A DNA stretch of 64,000 nucleotides from Clostridia bacterium (GTDB lineage: Bacteria > Bacillota > Clostridia > Oscillospirales > Ruminococcaceae). Below the pieces are notes generated by a model, which saw only the letters and a list, made by a program, of their open reading frames with translations, had not been told where the DNA came from and did no database searches. Of this stretch, positions 36,781 through 46,119 are shown in pieces. Every line of letters begins with the position of its first letter. The first letter of the stretch is position 1. The stretch is taken from the NCBI GenBank assembly GCA_009929695.1, contig RZZW01000006.1, positions 1-64,000 of the forward strand, given 5' to 3'. The position numbers were made by a program, and so were the translations under genes.

Positions 36781-38181
36781 ATGATTTATCAAGACAACAA
36801 GGTTTCTGACGTACATATAGCCTACATCGGCGGCGGCAGCCGTGGCTGGGCATGGACGTTCATGAACGACCTCTCAATGGAAAAGGCGCTGTCGGGCACT
36901 ATCCGCCTTTACGATATAGACGAAAATGCCGCCGACAACAACAAAATCATCGGCGACGCGCTCACAAAGCGTGATGACCGCGACGGCAAATGGGATTATA
37001 AGGTGTGCAAATCTTTAGAAGAAGCGCTCACCGGCACAGATTTTGTCATAATTTCAATTTTACCCGGCACGTTTGACGAGATGCAAAGCGACGTTCATCT
37101 TCCCGAAAGGCTCGGGATATATCAGTCAGTTGGCGACACCGCAGGCCCCGGCGGGCTTTTGCGCGCGCTGCGCACAATACCGATGTACGTCGAGTTTGCA
37201 AAAGCGATAGAAAAATATTCGCCGAAGGCATGGGTCATCAACTACACAAACCCAATGTCTCTTTGCGTGCGCACGCTGTACGAGGTTTTCCCGCAGATAA
37301 AGGCGTTCGGCTGCTGCCACGAGGTTTTCGGCACACAAAAGGTGCTGCGCGATATATGCCAAATGGAGCTTGGGCTTTCTGATATCGAGCGCAACGAAAT
37401 ATTTGTAAACGTCCTCGGCGTAAACCACTTTACTTGGTTTGACGCGGCGAGCTATAAGGGCGTAGATTTATTCCCCGTGTACAAAAAATTCATCGACGAA
37501 AATTACGACGAGGGCTACGACGAGCCGGACACAAACTGGGCAAACGCCTGCTTTGCGTGCTATCACCGCGTAAAATTCGATTTATTCCGCCGCTACGGCC
37601 TGATAGCCGCCGCAGGTGACCGCCATTTAGCCGAATTTATGCCGGGCGAGAGCTATCTAAAAGACCCCGACACAGTGAAAAGCTGGAAGTTCGGCTTAAC
37701 ATCTGTCGACTGGCGCAAGGAAGATTTGCAAAACCGCCTTGCCCGCAGCCGCCGCCTCGCGAGCGGGGAGGAGACAATGGACACAAAGCCGTCGGGTGAG
37801 GAGGGCATTTTGCTCATAAAGGCGCTTTGCGGCTTGACGCGCGTTGTCAGCAACGTCAACGTGCCAAACGCGCACGGCCAAATCGACAATATGCCGCTAG
37901 GCACAGTCGTCGAGACAAACGCCGTTTTCAGCCGCGACAGCATAAAGCCGGTATTCGCGGGCAGCTTGCCAAAGCAGATTGAGCCGCTATTTGCGCCGCT
38001 TGTAGAAAATCAGGCGGATATCCTAAAAGCCGCGCTGACCTGTGACCGAAAGCTTGCACTAAAAGCCCTCATGAACGAGCCGCTAGTCGCAGGCCGCATC
38101 ACAGAGGAACAGGGCGCGGCACTGCTCAACGACATGATAGCAAACACACAAAAATATCTGCCCGACGGGTGGAAAAAATAA
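36781..38181 (+). CDS. lplD: GH4 alpha-galacturonidase (LplD-like)
   Basis: This is a glycoside hydrolase of family 4, an NAD+- and Mn2+-dependent enzyme that cleaves by oxidation-elimination. The 466-residue product shows the Rossmann loop YIGGGSRGWAWTF near 15-27, NYTNPM at 154-159, CCHEVFG at 178-184 and GVNHFTW at 213-219. The CHEV motif is the signature reported for alpha-galacturonidases such as Bacillus LplD, against CHS or CHG in glucosidases and glucuronidases. Together with the importer and GH105 enzyme it indicates intracellular breakdown of galacturonic-acid oligosaccharides. Confidence 0.9.
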   Translation: MIYQDNKVSDVHIAYIGGGSRGWAWTFMNDLSMEKALSGTIRLYDIDENAADNNKIIGDALTKRDDRDGKWDYKVCKSLEEALTGTDFVIISILPGTFDEMQSDVHLPERLGIYQSVGDTAGPGGLLRALRTIPMYVEFAKAIEKYSPKAWVINYTNPMSLCVRTLYEVFPQIKAFGCCHEVFGTQKVLRDICQMELGLSDIERNEIFVNVLGVNHFTWFDAASYKGVDLFPVYKKFIDENYDEGYDEPDTNWANACFACYHRVKFDLFRRYGLIAAAGDRHLAEFMPGESYLKDPDTVKSWKFGLTSVDWRKEDLQNRLARSRRLASGEETMDTKPSGEEGILLIKALCGLTRVVSNVNVPNAHGQIDNMPLGTVVETNAVFSRDSIKPVFAGSLPKQIEPLFAPLVENQADILKAALTCDRKLALKALMNEPLVAGRITEEQGAALLNDMIANTQKYLPDGWKK

Positions 38182-38211
38182 TATACCGTAAGCTTGCGCA
38201 ATCCGCAGGTG

Positions 38212-38292
38212 AACGGCGCGCCGAGCCGTCGCGCCCTACGGCTTGTGCACGCTTGCAAGGGGTGCGTAGGGCGTGACGACCTCGGCACGCCG
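38212..38292. repeat. GTAGGG-family element, reversed arrangement
   Basis: CGGCGCGCCGAGCCGTCGCG then CCCTAC lies on the left and GTAGGGCGTGACGACCTCGG on the right, so the CCCTAC/GTAGGG ends face inward rather than outward. It lies inside the operon between lplD and the kinase gene. Confidence 0.65.
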
Positions 38293-38331
38293 CATGACTT
38301 GCACATCTTACACAAAAACGGAGATCCCAAT

Positions 38332-40107
38332 ATGCTGCAAAAGCTCAAAGCCATTGTCAATAATCTCCCGCTCAAGCACAAGATAATCGCTATTGTGGTG
38401 CTTGTTGACTTTGTTATGTTCGGAATTTGCTCTGTGTTCGGTCTAAACATCGTCATAAAGCAAAACAACGAGCTTTTGTATGAAAATATCGCAAAATCGC
38501 TTACATTTTCAGCTTCGCAGTTAAAAACTGTGCTCACCGAAGAACAGCGCATCTTGACCTCTCTTGCCGCTGACAGCACATTGCAGTCGTCGCTGGCGCT
38601 CGTAAATTCAGCGGGCGGCGGCGACGCTGTAGTGCGCAGCGTCGCTTTTCGCAATCTCGGCAACACAGTTCAAAGCTACTACGCGCAGTTTGTAAGCGGA
38701 GACGTAGATTTTGTAAGCATCTATTCAAAAAGCATGACGGTGCACTCAAACACAGCGCGCGCACAGCAGATGACAGGCGCGTTTGTGCAGCGCCTGAAAA
38801 AAGAAGCCGTCGCGGCCGACGGTCGCCCCGTGTGGATAAATGACGCCGAGACAGGCGAGCTTTACGTCACGTGCCTTGTGCGGCAGATATCTCCGTTCAC
38901 GCTCGACACGCTCGGCGTTGTTGTTGCGAGAGTCAACACAACGTCAGTTGTAAGGCGCTGCGTCGATTACGGCGGATTTTTTGAGCGGTCATGCTACGCG
39001 CTCTCAATGCCAAACGACGACCCGCTCTACGTCTCGCCAACACTTCCAAACGGCATCGACGCCGCGGATATGTTTGCCGCAAATGACAGCTACCGCCTTT
39101 TGACAACCGGCGAGCACCGCTATTTCTGCGTCACAGGTACAGTGCCCGTATTCGGGTGGAAATACGCGACAATAGTCTCCTACGACTCTATGTTCGCCGC
39201 AAAGCGGGCGTCTGTTTTGACATATACCGCCGTTTTGATAGCGGGCGTTTTGCTGTCAATTTTGCTCTGCGGTCTGCTCATAAATCAGATAACGCGCCAC
39301 ATAGATAAGCTCATTCAAAAAATGCAGGCGTTCGGCGAAAACGAGGCGACGCTCGCGCCCGTCAGCGGAGATTACAGTGCGCGCTTAGATGAAATCGGCG
39401 TGCTTCACCGCAAATTTGATAAAATGGCAAACAAAATAGTCGCGCTAATTCAAACCGATTACACAAACCAAATTCTCATGAAGGACGCGCAGCTAAAGGC
39501 GCTTGAAGCGCAGATAGACCCGCACTTTCTCTATAACGTTTTGGCCAGCGTCAACTGGCGCGCAAAGGCGATAGGCGCGACGAAAATCTCCATGATGGTC
39601 GAGGCACTAAGCCACCTTCTTCGCGCGACGCTCACAAACTCCGCCGACGCGTTTACGCTCAAAGACGAGCTTTCGCTTGTGAGCGACTACGCGACAATTC
39701 AGCAGTGCCGCTTTGAGGATAGGCTGACATTTTCGATGGAGGTGCCAAGCGAGCTGCTCGACGCGGAAATTCCAAAGCTGACCGTTCAGCCCCTTGTCGA
39801 AAACGCCATCCGCTACGCTTTGCAAGAGGACGACGAGGCGTGCGACGTGAGCATAACTGCCGCGAGAAGTGCCGAGCTGCTTATTTTAAGCGTCAGCAAC
39901 ACAGGCTCGCAGTTTCCGCCAAATATACTAAAAAGCCTTGAGGCGGGCGAAATCCAAACGCACGGCTTCGGCATAGGCATTTTAAACATTCAAAAGCGCC
40001 TGCGCATGACCTTCGGCGAGCCGTATGGGCTTGATTTTTATAACACAGCCGAAAGGGCAGTCGCACAGATAAGCATTCCGTATAAGCCAATTGAATTAAA
40101 ACAGTAA
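38332..40107 (+). CDS. YesM-type sensor histidine kinase
   Basis: This 591-residue kinase has two membrane helices (about 22-42 and 300-320) flanking a large extracellular sensor region, then HAMP, a His-kinase segment with LKALEAQIDPHFLYNVLASV (phosphoacceptor H) and a GHKL ATPase (VQPLVENAIRYAL; HGFGIGILNIQKRL). The ATG at 38332 follows GGAG; longer frames run through the repeat upstream. It forms a pair with the AraC-type regulator 16 bases downstream and probably senses pectic sugars, directly or through the binding protein. Confidence 0.92.
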   Translation: MLQKLKAIVNNLPLKHKIIAIVVLVDFVMFGICSVFGLNIVIKQNNELLYENIAKSLTFSASQLKTVLTEEQRILTSLAADSTLQSSLALVNSAGGGDAVVRSVAFRNLGNTVQSYYAQFVSGDVDFVSIYSKSMTVHSNTARAQQMTGAFVQRLKKEAVAADGRPVWINDAETGELYVTCLVRQISPFTLDTLGVVVARVNTTSVVRRCVDYGGFFERSCYALSMPNDDPLYVSPTLPNGIDAADMFAANDSYRLLTTGEHRYFCVTGTVPVFGWKYATIVSYDSMFAAKRASVLTYTAVLIAGVLLSILLCGLLINQITRHIDKLIQKMQAFGENEATLAPVSGDYSARLDEIGVLHRKFDKMANKIVALIQTDYTNQILMKDAQLKALEAQIDPHFLYNVLASVNWRAKAIGATKISMMVEALSHLLRATLTNSADAFTLKDELSLVSDYATIQQCRFEDRLTFSMEVPSELLDAEIPKLTVQPLVENAIRYALQEDDEACDVSITAARSAELLILSVSNTGSQFPPNILKSLEAGEIQTHGFGIGILNIQKRLRMTFGEPYGLDFYNTAERAVAQISIPYKPIELKQ

Positions 40108-40123
40108 ACGAGGTTATAACCAT

Positions 40124-41341
40124 ATGCTGCGCATGATTATAGCAGACGACGAAAAGGTGATACGCGAGACTATTAACAGCCTTATAGACTGGCACTCGCT
40201 CGGGATCGAGGTCATAGGTCTTTGCAAAAACGGCATCGAGGCATATGACATGATTCTCGACGAATACCCCGATATCGTCATGACGGATATCAACATGCCG
40301 GGGCTTTCCGGCCTTGCGCTTATTCGCCGCATACATCAGACCTCACAGGGCACACAGTTTGTGATACTTTCCGGCTACGGCGATTTTGCGTTCACAAAAG
40401 AGGCCATGCGCCTCGGCATACAGCACTATCTCTTAAAGCCCTGCAACGAGCAGGAGATTATAGACGTGATGCAGGACGTAAAGCAAAAATGCATGCAAAA
40501 AAGAATGCGCGACGACACGCGCGAGCAAAATGTCGTCATATTAAAGCAATTGCAAGAGAGCGTTTTTTATAATATCTCGCTCGAATGCTTTACCGATTGC
40601 CCCGATTTCGCGGGGCTTGCCCAAAAATACGACCGCTTTATAAGCTTCACAAACGTAGGCTACGAGCTTTGCCGCATAAAAAACGCAAACGAAAGCGTGC
40701 GCGGCGCGTGCATAGCCGCGTTTGAAGCAAACCACAAGCTTCGCGCACCAAATATTCCGTACTACTGCATGCAGGCGGATTTAGAGCTTCTCATCTTTTG
40801 CGAAGCCTACGACTACGATTATTCAGCGCTCGACGACGACGTGAGCGCCGCGTGCACAAAGCGCGACGACTACACGCGGGTGTCGTTTGCGTGCCTCAAC
40901 GAGCTTATCCCGCAGCTTCATAAAATAGTGCACACACACAGCCACATCGAGCTTGGCGGTCAGCGCCGTCAGCCTGATTTCAACCGCAGCGCACCAATAG
41001 CCATCCCGAGCGAAAACGACGACCCCATCGACAAGGTTATATCAATCGTCCATCAAAACATATCGGACGAAAACCTCTCGCTAAAGCTCATAGCCGAAAC
41101 TCAGCTTTACATGAACGTCGATTATGTCAGCCGCAAATTCTTAAAAAAGACAGGTCAAAAGTTTTCAGCCTTCCTCGCAAACGCGCGTGTAGAGCGTGCC
41201 AAGCAGATTTTTGCAGCCGGCAGCACATGTGTAAACTGCGTCGCCGAGGAGGTTGGCTGCGGCAATAACCCGCAGTATTTCAGCCAGCTTTTTAAACGCG
41301 TCACAGGCATCACACCGACAGAATATCTAAAAACTATCTAA
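40124..41341 (+). CDS. YesN-type response regulator, AraC output
   Basis: This 405-residue regulator has a receiver domain (1-120) with acidic pocket DDE at 8-10 and phosphoacceptor D55 in IVMTDINMPG, a middle linker, and a C-terminal AraC double helix-turn-helix (about 305-405; MNVDYVSRKFLKKTGQKFSA and YFSQLFKRVTGITPTEYLK). It is the partner of the preceding YesM-type kinase. The weak -35 before the first cluster gene fits activation by it. Confidence 0.93.
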   Translation: MLRMIIADDEKVIRETINSLIDWHSLGIEVIGLCKNGIEAYDMILDEYPDIVMTDINMPGLSGLALIRRIHQTSQGTQFVILSGYGDFAFTKEAMRLGIQHYLLKPCNEQEIIDVMQDVKQKCMQKRMRDDTREQNVVILKQLQESVFYNISLECFTDCPDFAGLAQKYDRFISFTNVGYELCRIKNANESVRGACIAAFEANHKLRAPNIPYYCMQADLELLIFCEAYDYDYSALDDDVSAACTKRDDYTRVSFACLNELIPQLHKIVHTHSHIELGGQRRQPDFNRSAPIAIPSENDDPIDKVISIVHQNISDENLSLKLIAETQLYMNVDYVSRKFLKKTGQKFSAFLANARVERAKQIFAAGSTCVNCVAEEVGCGNNPQYFSQLFKRVTGITPTEYLKTI

Positions 41342-41352
41342 GGAGTAAAAAC

Positions 41353-42483
41353 ATGCTTTATTCAAACGAAGCACTTGAAAATAAAACACAGCTCGTCCTT
41401 AAAGCGCTTATGTCGCTCGGCATTCCCGATGTGGCGGCTTCAAAAGAGCTTTCCGAGCAAGAGCAGCGCAAGCACGGTATCTATTCGCGCGATTTCGGTA
41501 TAGACACGTGGGACTGGCCGCAGGGAGTCGGCCTTTACGGCTTTGAAAAGCTGCAAAGCTACTACGGCGATGTCCGATATGACGAATTTCTCGACAATTG
41601 GTTCAAAAAAAATATCGCCGAGGGCTTGCCGTCGCAAAACATCAACACAACAGCGCCCTACATAGTGCTGCAAAAACTAGCTGACCGCAAAGACAGCAGC
41701 GAATATAAAACCATGTGCGCACAGCGTGCCAAGTGGCTCATAAACGACCTGCCAAAGACAAACGAGGGCGGCTTTCAGCACGTCACAACGGGTTTTGAGG
41801 GTAAGCAGAGCGTCATTTTAAACGAGCAGCAGCTGTGGGTAGACACGCTTTTTATGGCGGTTCTGTTTTTGGCGCGCGAGGGTGTCGCGCAAAACGACAG
41901 CAGGCTCATAGGCGAGGCTGTGCACCAAATTCTCATCCACATAAAATATCTTTACAACAAGCAGACAAGGCTTTTCTACCACGGCTGGAGCTTTGCCCGC
42001 AACGATAATTTCGGCGAAATATTCTGGAACAGGGGCAACTCATGGTTTGCCTACGGCGTTCTTGAGCTGCTTGAAGCGCTTGGAAGTCACATCGACAGCG
42101 GATCAAAGGCATTTATACTCGACACCTATAAAGCCCAAATGAACGCGCTTTTGCCGCTTCAAACAAAAAGCGGGCTGTGGCACACGATACTCGACGACGA
42201 CACAAGCTATGAGGAGGTTTCCGGCAGCGCGGCGTTTTGCGCGGCGATGTTCAAGGGTATGCGCATAGGCCTGATCGACGCGTCGTATGCGCCCTGCGCC
42301 GAAAAGGCTTTAGCGGGAGTTATAGCAAATATAGGCGAAGACGGCATAGTGCAAAACGTCTCAACAGGTACGGCAATGGGCTACGACGCACAGCATTATA
42401 AAGATATAGCCATAGCCCCGATAGGCTACGGCCAGTCAATGACAGCGCTTGCGTTAATTGAAGCAATGGAGTGGAATAAATAA
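41353..42483 (+). CDS. GH105 unsaturated rhamnogalacturonyl hydrolase
   Basis: This 376-residue (alpha/alpha)6-barrel enzyme is related to Bacillus YteR/YesR and removes the unsaturated galacturonyl residue left by pectate or rhamnogalacturonan lyases. Visible motifs are NEQQLWVDTLFM with the probable catalytic D164, YHGWSF...FWNRGNSWFAYG, and YEEVSGSAAFCAAM. No signal peptide is present, so it acts in the cytoplasm on imported oligosaccharides. The start follows AAGGAG, 11 bases after the regulator. Confidence 0.93.
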   Translation: MLYSNEALENKTQLVLKALMSLGIPDVAASKELSEQEQRKHGIYSRDFGIDTWDWPQGVGLYGFEKLQSYYGDVRYDEFLDNWFKKNIAEGLPSQNINTTAPYIVLQKLADRKDSSEYKTMCAQRAKWLINDLPKTNEGGFQHVTTGFEGKQSVILNEQQLWVDTLFMAVLFLAREGVAQNDSRLIGEAVHQILIHIKYLYNKQTRLFYHGWSFARNDNFGEIFWNRGNSWFAYGVLELLEALGSHIDSGSKAFILDTYKAQMNALLPLQTKSGLWHTILDDDTSYEEVSGSAAFCAAMFKGMRIGLIDASYAPCAEKALAGVIANIGEDGIVQNVSTGTAMGYDAQHYKDIAIAPIGYGQSMTALALIEAMEWNK

Positions 42484-42500
42484 TGGGAGAGGGAATTTAT

Positions 42501-43574
42501 ATGACAACAAAAGACGGCATGAATTATGCGCCGATAGTTAAAGCGAAGCCGGTAGTGGGCGAGGGCGAGTTCGTTTTCGCCGCCTGCGCGCTCGACCACG
42601 GCCATATTTACGGCATGACAAGCGGCCTGCTAGGCGCGGGCGCAACGCTGAAATGGGTATATGACCCCGACAGCGCAAAGGTGGACGCTTTCTGCAAGGC
42701 GTTTCCGCAGGCAAAACGCGCCGAAAGCGAGGCGCAGATACTTGCCGATGAAGAGGTGCAGCTAGTCGCGTCAGCCGCCGTCCCAAGCGACCGCGCGCCG
42801 CTAGGCATACGCGTCATGCAGGCGGGCAAGCATTATTTCACCGACAAAGCCCCCATGGTTTCTTTAAAACAGCTTGACGAAGTAAAAGCTGCGTGCGCAC
42901 AGACAGGCAAAAAATACGCCGTCTCGTACAGCGAACGCCTGCTAAACGAGAGCGCCGTGTTCGCGGGCGAGCTTATAAAGCAGGGCGTTATAGGCAAGGT
43001 GCTGCAAGTCATCGGCATGGGCCCGCACCGCCTAAACGCAGAGCTTCGCCCACAGTGGTTTTTTGAAAAAGAAAAATACGGCGGAATTTTGTGCGACATC
43101 GGCAGCCATCAAATAGAGCAGTTTTTATACTACACAGGCGCGTCCCACGGCGTTGTTGTAAACAGCAGCATCGCCAACTATAACCACCCCGAATACCCCG
43201 AGCTTGAAGATTTCGGCGAGGCGTCAATAGTGGGCGACAACGGCGCGTCGGGCTACTTCCGCGTCGACTGGTTCACGCCCGACGGCCTCTCCACATGGGG
43301 CGACGGCCGCACGTTTATCCTCGGCACAAACGGATATATCGAGCTTCGCAAATACACAAATGTAGCCGCCGAAAAAGCCGAAAACAACGTCTTTTGGGTA
43401 AATGCCGACGGCGAGCATTTTGAAAACGTCACAGGCAAAACAGGCTTCCCGTATTTCGGTGAGCTCATTCTCGACTGCATACACGGCACCGAAAACGCCA
43501 TGACACAGTCTCACGCCTTCAAAGCCGCCGAGCTGTGCCTCAAAGCGCAATTGACAGCAAGGCGCTTAAAATAA
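42501..43574 (+). CDS. Gfo/Idh/MocA-family oxidoreductase
   Basis: This 357-residue NAD(P)-dependent dehydrogenase has a Rossmann N-terminus (FAACALDHGHIYGMTSGLLGAGA is the variant dinucleotide loop), EKPM-like KAPMV at the active-site lysine position (FTDKAPMVSLKQLDE) and a C-terminal alpha/beta dimer domain with DIGSHQIEQFLYY. The ATG at 42501 is behind GGGAGAGGG; an alternative ATG at 42483 overlaps the GH105 stop. In this cluster it may act on a galacturonic or rhamnose-derived sugar, but the substrate is not readable from sequence. Confidence 0.88.
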   Translation: MTTKDGMNYAPIVKAKPVVGEGEFVFAACALDHGHIYGMTSGLLGAGATLKWVYDPDSAKVDAFCKAFPQAKRAESEAQILADEEVQLVASAAVPSDRAPLGIRVMQAGKHYFTDKAPMVSLKQLDEVKAACAQTGKKYAVSYSERLLNESAVFAGELIKQGVIGKVLQVIGMGPHRLNAELRPQWFFEKEKYGGILCDIGSHQIEQFLYYTGASHGVVVNSSIANYNHPEYPELEDFGEASIVGDNGASGYFRVDWFTPDGLSTWGDGRTFILGTNGYIELRKYTNVAAEKAENNVFWVNADGEHFENVTGKTGFPYFGELILDCIHGTENAMTQSHAFKAAELCLKAQLTARRLK

Positions 43575-43590
43575 ATTTTCGCAATAAATT

Positions 43591-43626
43591 AAAAGGTTGC
43601 AGGCGCTCACGCGTTTGCAACCTTTT
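43591..43626. terminator. Bidirectional terminator
   Basis: An 11-bp stem, AAAAGGTTGCA with its complement, lies between the convergent dehydrogenase and DctP genes and overlaps the last codons of dctP. T-runs occur in both directions. Confidence 0.75.
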
Positions 43627-44599
43627 GCACCAAATCCATATAATCGCCCGCAAATTCTTCATATAGCGGCTGTGTTTTTTCTTTGAAAACGGCGCGTTGT
43701 TCCGCCGTCAACTCTGTAATTATGCAGCCGCTTTTTTTCATGCTCTCAATCGCGCTTTCCTCCTGCTTTGTCCAAAGCTCGCGCTCGTATGCGCCGGCTT
43801 CGGCTGCGCAGTCGCGCAAAATTTTTCTATCCTCGTCTGATATATGCTCCCATGTGCTCTGCGCGCAAAGCTGCATTTCAGGTATGCGGCAGTGCTCGTC
43901 CGTCACAAAATATTTTGCAACATTGTCGTGCCGCGTCGAGATGTATGACGGCTGATTGTTCTCCGCACCGTCCACAGCGCCTGTTTCAAGCGCTGAATAT
44001 ACCTCTGAATACGCAAGCTTCACAGGCGTGCCGCCAAGCGAGCGAATAAGGGCAGCCATCAGTGCGCTGTCCGCAACGCGTATAGAAAGCCCCTGCAAAT
44101 CATCGGGGCTTTTTATTTCGCGCTTTGAATTATAAAAGCTTCGCGCCCCCGCGTCAAACCACGACAGCCCGACGAGCGAATATTCATCTAGCAGCCCCAT
44201 AAATTCGCCGCCCGTCTCGCCGTCAAGCACGCGCCACATATGCGCCTTGTCTGTGTAAATGTAAGGCAGCATGAGCACGTTATATTGTGGCACAGTTTCA
44301 GAAAGCGTCATCACTGAAACACGCGCGAAATCAATTCCACCAAATTGAAGCTGCTCAACAACAGAGTTTTCGTCTCCAAGCTCGCCGTTTGGGTACACGT
44401 TTATCTTTATGCGTCCGTCGGTTTTCTTGTACACAAGCTCCGAAAACCGATAGGCGCTTTTTGTCGTAGGATAGTTCACAGGCTGATTTTCAGCATATGT
44501 AAACACAAATTCCGGCGCTGTCTCCGCGCTTTGCGCACTGCCTCCGCAAGCCGCAAGCAGCATAACCGCCGTCAATAAAGCTAAAATCTTCTTTTTTAT
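43607..44599 (-). CDS. TRAP transporter binding protein (DctP-like), unusual start
   Basis: The C-terminal 322 residues are a DctP-family solute receptor (FVFTYAENQPVNYPTTKSAY; DLQGLSIRVADSALMAALIR; the conserved GAVDGAENNQPSYI). The lipoprotein signal reads KKKILALLTAVMLLAACGGS, but the codon in the start position (44599-44597) is ATA, six bases after AGGTGAG. The nearest standard in-frame start (TTG, 44575) has no ribosome site and would lose the positive N-terminus. A start-codon mutation, sequencing error or non-standard initiation are the options. No TRAP membrane subunits lie nearby. Confidence 0.7.
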   Translation of the reverse strand: MKKKILALLTAVMLLAACGGSAQSAETAPEFVFTYAENQPVNYPTTKSAYRFSELVYKKTDGRIKINVYPNGELGDENSVVEQLQFGGIDFARVSVMTLSETVPQYNVLMLPYIYTDKAHMWRVLDGETGGEFMGLLDEYSLVGLSWFDAGARSFYNSKREIKSPDDLQGLSIRVADSALMAALIRSLGGTPVKLAYSEVYSALETGAVDGAENNQPSYISTRHDNVAKYFVTDEHCRIPEMQLCAQSTWEHISDEDRKILRDCAAEAGAYERELWTKQEESAIESMKKSGCIITELTAEQRAVFKEKTQPLYEEFAGDYMDLVQKVANA

Positions 44600-44696
44600 T
44601 GTCGCTCACCTCACTTGTGTAAATATCATACTACGTTTTTAAAATACACGCAATACCACCAATCGGGCTGCATATTCTTTGTGGCACTAATATTAA

Positions 44697-44865
44697 AAAG
44701 AAGATATAAAAAAGAAGAAAGAAGAAGTAAGGAGTTACCGCGTTGCGGTAACATTATAATAATTAGTGCGTCTACGATAGATTTATATAAAATCTTACGT
44801 AGACGCACTAATTATTTGAATGTTATGGCGCAGCCATAACTCATTCGCTTTTCTTTTTTCTTTTT
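44697..44865. repeat. AAGAAAGAAG-family repeat with an extra hairpin inside
   Basis: Outer arms AAGAAGAAAGAAGAAGTAAGG and CTCATTCGCTTTTCTTTTTT frame hairpins TTACCGCGTTGCGGTAA and GTTATGGCGCAGCCATAAC. Between them is a separate 59-bp near-perfect palindrome (44758-44816) with arms AATAATTAGTGCGTCTACG and its complement. Other family copies lack that insert. Confidence 0.8.
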
Positions 44866-44870
44866 ACAAC

Positions 44871-45914
44871 TTACGGATTAATTATGCTCTGAATTTCCTC
44901 TGAATCGACATTGTCCTTGTCTACAAGGATAACGCCTGTGTCGATTGTCTTTTCGGACACTGTGCCGCCGTTTGAAAGCTCAAGCGCTGTCTTTACGCCG
45001 TCGTAGCCCATGTTGAATTGGCGCTGTACGACTGATGAAACGTTGTATTCGCCGCTGCGGATCATTGTCTCGATCTCAGACGAGAAGTCAAAGCCGACCA
45101 TGTTTACATCTGTGCGCTTTGCTTCTGTTAAGCCTGTTACAAAGCCGACTGTTGAGCCGTTGTTCGGGCCAAACACGCCTTTGAGGTTCGGGTATGTTGT
45201 CAAGAAGTCCTGGCAGAAGCCGACAGCCTTGCTGATGTCGCCCTCGTTTACCTTGATGTCGTCGCTCAGGATAGTCCATGCGGCGGGCGCGTTTGCCGTC
45301 CAGTATTCTGTAAAGCCCGCAACGCGGTCATTGATTGTCTGTGAGCCGCTTGCGCCTACCTGAATGGCAATCTGCGCCTCTTCTGTCTCTGAATAGCCCT
45401 GGTCTTTAAAGCGGCGCAGCATCTCTTCGGCTGCTGTTTTGCCCGCTTCAACGTTGTTTGTCAAAAGCGCCGCGCTGTAATTGTCGCTCTTGATAACTGT
45501 GTCAACAAGCACAACAGGCGTGCCTGAATTGTAGGCTTCTGTGATAGGTGCGTCGAGCGAAACGCTGTCGAGCGGCGCGATTACGATGCCGTCGGCCTGT
45601 GCTGAAACTGCGTTTTGCAAAAGTGTGAGCTGACCCTCGATGTCAGATTCAAGCGCTGTGCCAACTACAACAACGTTGCAGCCGAGGTCTTTGCTGGCCT
45701 TTTCAGCACCCGCCTGAAGCACGCTCCAGTACTGGTTGCCAAGAACTTTAACGATTACGTAGATTGTCTTTTCGCCAGTCGCGTCAGCGCTTGCCACAGA
45801 GGACACAGTGCCTGTGCTCGCCGATGCCGCCTTTGAGGATGAAGCCGCTCCGCAGCCCGCGAAGCATGAGAATGCGAGTGTCAGTGCAAGAATTACAGAT
45901 GCAATTTTTTTCAT
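44871..45914 (-). CDS. Monosaccharide ABC transporter binding lipoprotein (RbsB-like)
   Basis: This 347-residue family-1 periplasmic-binding-protein fold (CUT2 type) has a lipoprotein signal ending FAGC with C21. The typical opening follows a linker: KTIYVIVKVLGNQYWSVLQA, then ADGIVIAPLDSVSLDAPI and VFGPNNGSTVGFVTGL. It is the last gene of the minus-strand importer operon, after a gap that holds repeats. The ribosome site is AAGGAG. The sugar ligand cannot be deduced. Confidence 0.92.
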   Translation of the reverse strand: MKKIASVILALTLAFSCFAGCGAASSSKAASASTGTVSSVASADATGEKTIYVIVKVLGNQYWSVLQAGAEKASKDLGCNVVVVGTALESDIEGQLTLLQNAVSAQADGIVIAPLDSVSLDAPITEAYNSGTPVVLVDTVIKSDNYSAALLTNNVEAGKTAAEEMLRRFKDQGYSETEEAQIAIQVGASGSQTINDRVAGFTEYWTANAPAAWTILSDDIKVNEGDISKAVGFCQDFLTTYPNLKGVFGPNNGSTVGFVTGLTEAKRTDVNMVGFDFSSEIETMIRSGEYNVSSVVQRQFNMGYDGVKTALELSNGGTVSEKTIDTGVILVDKDNVDSEEIQSIINP

Positions 45915-45966
45915 GATAGTGCTCCTTTTTAATTTTATTGGTTTTTAAATTACTGTGGTGATAATT

Positions 45967-45990
45967 GTAGGGGCGCGCATTGCGCGTCCG
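45967..45990. repeat. GTAGGG-family half element
   Basis: GTAGGGGCGCGCATTGCGCG followed by TCCG is a half unit with a GCGCGC core. The same core recurs at 61633-61656. Confidence 0.65.
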
Positions 45991-46032
45991 CTTTGGTTTG
46001 CTTTAAATTACTACAAATTCACAACATGTACA

Positions 46033-46105
46033 GTAGGGCGGGGGCTTGCTCCCGCCGAAACTTGCGTCTTGCGGTTGCAACGGCGGGAGCAAGCCCCCGC
46101 CCTAC
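46033..46105. repeat. GTAGGG-family element, GGGGGCTTGCTCCC core
   Basis: This full element has perfect matching halves (GTAGGGCGGGGGCTTGCTCC and its complement) and lies between the permease and binding-protein genes of one operon. Confidence 0.85.
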
Positions 46106-46119
46106 TGTACAATGCAAAT

